Source: Candidatus Pacearchaeota archaeon
GTDB taxonomy: Archaea > Nanobdellota > Nanobdellia > Pacearchaeales > GW2011-AR1
Direction of reading: 5' to 3'
DNA: 6,773 nucleotides
Assembly (NCBI GenBank): GCA_026395775.1
Contig: JAPLYA010000084.1
Coordinates: 1 to 6,773 of the forward strand
Position numbers and translations under genes: made by a program. Shown here piece by piece: positions 4,985-6,773 of the stretch (the first letter of the stretch is position 1; every line of letters starts with the position of its first letter). The notes below the pieces were generated by a model. The model searched no databases and was not told where the DNA came from. It saw only the letters and a program-made list of their open reading frames with translations.

Positions 4985-5086
4985 ATGCTGAATAGTAAGG
5001 TGGTTTTGTATATTGACGATAAACTAGTCCAAGGTTCTGAGAATATTGCTGAAATATTAACTCAAAGACTATTTTGGAGTGCCTAA
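4985..5086 (+). CDS. Doubtful small ORF or gene remnant after the winged-helix gene
   Basis: ATG 4985 to TAA 5084-5086 encodes 33 residues starting MLNSKVVLYIDDKLVQGSEN. The frame is open upstream to 4925, overlapping the end of the winged-helix gene in a different frame. An extended version from GTG 4931 would add SGHPEVKVALKLVG, giving a 51-residue product with strand-turn-strand character and codons like the neighbours. It could be a small coupled gene, the remains of a longer one, or chance. There is no good TATA box or Shine-Dalgarno sequence for ATG 4985, and I recognise no family. Confidence 0.3.
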   Translation: MLNSKVVLYIDDKLVQGSENIAEILTQRLFWSA

Positions 5087-5104
5087 TTCTAGAGCATAAT
5101 AAAC

Positions 5105-5112
5105 CTTAAAAA
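5105..5112 (+). promoter_or_regulatory. TATA box of the micro-gene/acylphosphatase unit
   Basis: CTTAAAAA, centred at 5108.5, lies 25.5 nt before the ATG at 5134 rather than near the acylphosphatase ATG at 5199. The surrounding CCTTAAAAAG is identical to the minus-strand box at 2443-2434. This spacing is the main support for a small leaderless gene at 5134. Confidence 0.6.
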
Positions 5113-5133
5113 GACAAAAAGCGTTTTCTAAAG

Positions 5134-5199
5134 ATGAAAAAAATGCCCATAAAAGAATTTCGCATTTTTAGCATCCCAAAAACCAGGGGGTTTTTCTGA
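5134..5199 (+). CDS. Leaderless 21-residue micro-ORF coupled to acylphosphatase
   Basis: ATG 5134 to TGA 5197-5199 encodes MKKMPIKEFRIFSIPKTRG plus FF. Its stop shares one base with the acylphosphatase start (TGATG), a classic arrangement for translational coupling. An AGGGGG at 5185-5190, 8 nt before the second ATG, could position the ribosome for re-initiation. The peptide is basic and hydrophobic. It may be a true small protein or only a leader that delivers ribosomes to acyP; nothing in the sequence decides between these. Support comes from the exact TATA spacing and the stop/start overlap. I recognise no family. Confidence 0.5.
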   Translation: MKKMPIKEFRIFSIPKTRGFF

Positions 5200-5474
5200 T
5201 GAAAAAGGCGTCAAGAATATATATTTTCGGAACAGTACAAGGAGTGTTTTTTAGGAATTTTGTAAAGGAAAATGCTGAAAAGAAGAAGGTAAAAGGCTAC
5301 ATTAGAAACAAGGAAGACGGAAGTGTGGAAGCCTGGCTTGAGGGAGATAGCAAGGCTGTGGAAGAGATGATTGAATTGTGCAAGAAAGGGCCTGAACACT
5401 CAGTTATTAATAGATTAGACATAGTTGAAGAAAGCTTGCAAGAGATGAAAGAATTCAAAATCCTTAGCTTCTAG
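5199..5474 (+). CDS. acyP: Acylphosphatase
   Basis: Acylphosphatase hydrolyses the carboxyl-phosphate bond of acyl phosphates such as acetyl phosphate or 1,3-bisphosphoglycerate. At 91 residues this is a normal single-domain member. The phosphate-binding signature GTVQGVFFRNFVKENA (residues 11-26) carries the catalytic Arg19, and GYIRNKEDGSVEAWLEGD (33-50) carries the catalytic Asn37. The GPEHSVINRLDI stretch near residue 64 is the usual late loop. No extension or fusion is present, so it is not a HypF fragment. The start at 5199 fits the family and overlaps the stop of the micro-ORF before it. It lacks its own TATA box at leaderless distance, so it is probably expressed from the box at 5105-5112. 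Confidence 0.92.
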   Translation: MKKASRIYIFGTVQGVFFRNFVKENAEKKKVKGYIRNKEDGSVEAWLEGDSKAVEEMIELCKKGPEHSVINRLDIVEESLQEMKEFKILSF

Positions 5475-5484
5475 GATTCTTGAG

Positions 5485-5490
5485 TTTTTT
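5485..5490 (+). terminator. T-run after acyP, possible terminator
   Basis: Six T residues (TTTTTT) lie 11 nt after the acyP stop and just before the TATA box of the next gene. Archaeal polymerase can stop at such T-runs without a hairpin. The evidence is only the run and its position. Confidence 0.3.
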
Positions 5491-5497
5491 GGAAATA

Positions 5498-5505
5498 ATT
5501 AAATA
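5498..5505 (+). promoter_or_regulatory. TATA box of the DUF523 gene (leaderless)
   Basis: ATTAAATA, centred at 5501.5, lies 25.5 nt before ATG 5527, the same spacing as at the other promoters of the window. No Shine-Dalgarno sequence is seen before this start. Confidence 0.55.
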
Positions 5506-5526
5506 GTATCTAATTCTTAAATAAAT

Positions 5527-5940
5527 ATGAAAATTACAAGTGCTTGTTTGGCCGGAGTAAAATGCATGTGGGATGGAGAAGCAAAACCTTGTGAAAAAGT
5601 TATTGAATTGGTTAAGCAAGGTAAAGCTATTCCTGTCTGCCCTGAACAATTTGGGGGCTTACCGAGTCCAAGAATACCCGCTGAACAAAAAGGCGAAAGA
5701 GTAATAAGAAAAGAGGGGGTAGATGTAACTATTCAATTTGAAAAAGGGGCAGAAGAAACATTAAAGATTGCTCAACTTATTAATTGTAAAGAAGCAATCT
5801 TAAAATCTAAATCTCCTTCCTGTGGCTCTGGCAAAATTTATGATGGAAGTTTTTCTGGAAAATTAATAGATGGTGATGGAATAACTGCTAAACTCTTAAA
5901 AAAAGCTGGAATTAAAATATTAACAGAAGAGCAAATTTAA
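5527..5940 (+). CDS. DUF523 family protein, TudS-like (putative 2-thiouracil desulfidase)
   Basis: This 137-residue protein is a DUF523 (COG1683) member. Marks are SACLAGVKCMWDG (5-17), the conserved VCPEQFGGLPSPRIPAE (37-53), and AILKSKSPSCGSGKIYDGSFSG (90-111). Cys7, Cys38 and Cys99 fall at the conserved motif positions, with Cys13, Cys22 and Cys87 in addition. The bacterial relative TudS uses three conserved cysteines to hold a [4Fe-4S] cluster and removes sulfur from thiouracil. An iron-sulfur enzyme acting on thiolated bases or related compounds is therefore reasonable, but the substrate in archaea is unknown to me. It is a stand-alone leaderless gene with no obvious partner beside it; its neighbours' tRNA functions make thio-nucleoside salvage an attractive guess only. 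Confidence 0.85.
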   Translation: MKITSACLAGVKCMWDGEAKPCEKVIELVKQGKAIPVCPEQFGGLPSPRIPAEQKGERVIRKEGVDVTIQFEKGAEETLKIAQLINCKEAILKSKSPSCGSGKIYDGSFSGKLIDGDGITAKLLKKAGIKILTEEQI

Positions 5941-5947
5941 CTCAAAG

Positions 5948-5955
5948 TTTATAAA
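5948..5955 (+). promoter_or_regulatory. TATA box of the small membrane protein gene (leaderless)
   Basis: TTTATAAA, a near-perfect archaeal TATA box, is centred at 5951.5, exactly 25.5 nt before ATG 5977. It begins 8 nt after the DUF523 stop. Confidence 0.65.
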
Positions 5956-5976
5956 TACTAATTTTTTATTTTAAAA

Positions 5977-6189
5977 ATGTATGAAGAACCTAAACAAATC
6001 CGGAAAAGAACAATTGGGGCTTTAGCAGTCTTAATTGGATTAGCTATTTTTGCAAAGTGGAATATGCCCCCTTATTCACCACAAGAAAAACCAAAACAAG
6101 GCTCGGCAATAATCAGACAATTAAATCCATGGTATAATCCGATGGATGAATACTGGAGAGTTAGAGACCTTAATTCTCGACAGAGATAA
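5977..6189 (+). CDS. Small single-pass membrane protein, unknown function
   Basis: The 70-residue product has a basic N-terminus (EEPKQIRKR), one hydrophobic helix at about 12-28 (TIGALAVLIGLAIFAKW), then a Pro/Tyr/Trp-rich tail (MPPYSPQEKPK, LNPWYNPMDEYW). Positive charges before the helix place the N-terminus in the cytoplasm and the tail outside, so it may be an uncleaved signal-anchor protein. There is no Cys or lipobox. I recognise no family. Reality is supported by the strong TATA box at exactly leaderless distance and by separate promoters on both sides, so it is likely its own transcription unit. It lies between the DUF523 and lysS genes, which say nothing clear about its role. Confidence 0.65.
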   Translation: MYEEPKQIRKRTIGALAVLIGLAIFAKWNMPPYSPQEKPKQGSAIIRQLNPWYNPMDEYWRVRDLNSRQR

Positions 6190-6194
6190 CAAGA

Positions 6195-6202
6195 TTTATT
6201 AA
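6195..6202 (+). promoter_or_regulatory. TATA box of lysS (leaderless)
   Basis: TTTATTAA, centred at 6198.5, is 25.5 nt before ATG 6224. It is identical in sequence and spacing to the box before the gene at 269. The T-run at 6207-6212 just after it may end transcripts from the upstream gene. Confidence 0.6.
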
Positions 6203-6223
6203 CTTATTTTTTCTACTAGTAAC

Positions 6224-6773
6224 ATGGGCAGAGAAGAGCAGATAATAAATGAGAGATTGAAAAAAATTGAAGAGTTGAGAAAACTTGGAATCAATCCGTA
6301 TGCATATAGTTTTGATAAACAGGACTCTACTAAAGATTTGCAAGAAAAACACGAGAAGCTTGAAGCAGGAAGCAAGAGCAAGGCTAAAGCTAAGATTGCT
6401 GGGAGAATAATGACAATTAGAGACATAGGCAAGTTAATATTTGCTGATTTGCAGGAAGAAAAAGGCAAGATACAAGTACAATTGCAAGAGGGAGAGACCC
6501 CTGAAAAAGAAATTGAATTTTTCAAGAAATTTATTGATACAGGAGATTTTATTGGAGTTGGGGGGACTATAGCAAGAACAAAAAGGGGAGAACTTTCAAT
6601 TTTAGTTAAAAAAATAGAGCTGTTAACAAAATCAATTCTACCTCTGCCTGAAAAGTGGCATGGTTTACAAGACAAGGAAGAAAGATATAGAAAAAGATAT
6701 TTAGATTTGATAATGAATCCTGATGTAAGAAAAGTCTTCAATAAAAGACAGCTGGTTTTTGATTATGTAAGAG
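6224..6773 (+). CDS. lysS: Class II lysyl-tRNA synthetase, N-terminal part (3' end outside window)
   Basis: The enzyme charges tRNA-Lys with lysine. The frame is open to the window end, giving 183 residues of an expected 490 or so. Family marks in order are IEELRKLGINPYAYSF (15-30), the OB-fold anticodon-binding domain with AGRIMTIRDIGKLIFADLQ (59-77) and KGKIQVQLQ (80-88), DTGDFIGVGGTIARTKRGELSI (105-126), then LPEKWHGLQDKEERYRKRYLDLI (141-163), which leads into motif 1 of the class II catalytic core. Motifs 2 and 3 lie beyond the window. Many archaea instead use the unrelated class I enzyme. ATG 6224 fits both the family start and the TATA spacing; no Shine-Dalgarno sequence is needed. Confidence 0.93.
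   Translation, partial: MGREEQIINERLKKIEELRKLGINPYAYSFDKQDSTKDLQEKHEKLEAGSKSKAKAKIAGRIMTIRDIGKLIFADLQEEKGKIQVQLQEGETPEKEIEFFKKFIDTGDFIGVGGTIARTKRGELSILVKKIELLTKSILPLPEKWHGLQDKEERYRKRYLDLIMNPDVRKVFNKRQLVFDYVR

Noticed and set aside
6199..6741. 180-codon ORF on the minus strand opposite lysS
   Set aside because: It is an antisense shadow of the clear lysS frame, rich in Ser, Leu and Phe as expected from reversed Lys/Glu codons.

Overview
This AT-rich window is most likely from an archaeon, probably a reduced-genome DPANN-type lineage such as Woesearchaeota or Pacearchaeota. The lineage is an inference. The archaeal assignment rests on a Cbf5-type pseudouridine synthase with a PUA tail, a TrmY tRNA methyltransferase, an archaeal one-wing helix regulator paired with a membrane protein, and TATA boxes placed for leaderless transcription. 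Six boxes serve seven genes, and each box centre lies exactly 25.5 nt from the start codon.

Layout, left to right. (1) 2-238: C-terminal end of an unrecognised gene. (2) 269-2250: a tightly overlapping operon of an AlkD-like DNA glycosylase, a RfaE/HldE-C-like nucleotidyltransferase and cbf5. (3) 2204-2413 on the minus strand: a one-TM small protein, convergent with cbf5 and divergent from trmY (2464-3078). One TATA box lies exactly midway between the two divergent ATGs. (4) 3079-3991: about 900 bp with no gene longer than 47 codons, but far from empty. It holds a probable bidirectional terminator, two minus-strand micro-genes (24 and 47 codons, ATGA overlap) preceded by three related perfect dyads, and a densely paired stretch (about 3515-3961) that looks like an unrecognised structured RNA. 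(5) 3992-4970: a seven-TM protein and a winged-helix protein in an operon. (6) 4985-5086: a doubtful small ORF. (7) 5134-5474: a 21-codon leaderless micro-gene coupled by TGATG to an acylphosphatase gene. (8) 5527-5940: a DUF523/TudS-like cysteine protein. (9) 5977-6189: a one-TM small protein. (10) 6224 to the end: the N-terminal third of a class II lysyl-tRNA synthetase.

Translation and RNA modification is the main theme (Cbf5, TrmY, LysRS, perhaps the TudS-like protein), mixed with base repair and small membrane proteins. The most unusual part is 3240-3991, where the micro-operon with repeated palindromes adjoins the candidate RNA. I could not assign either to a known family by eye.
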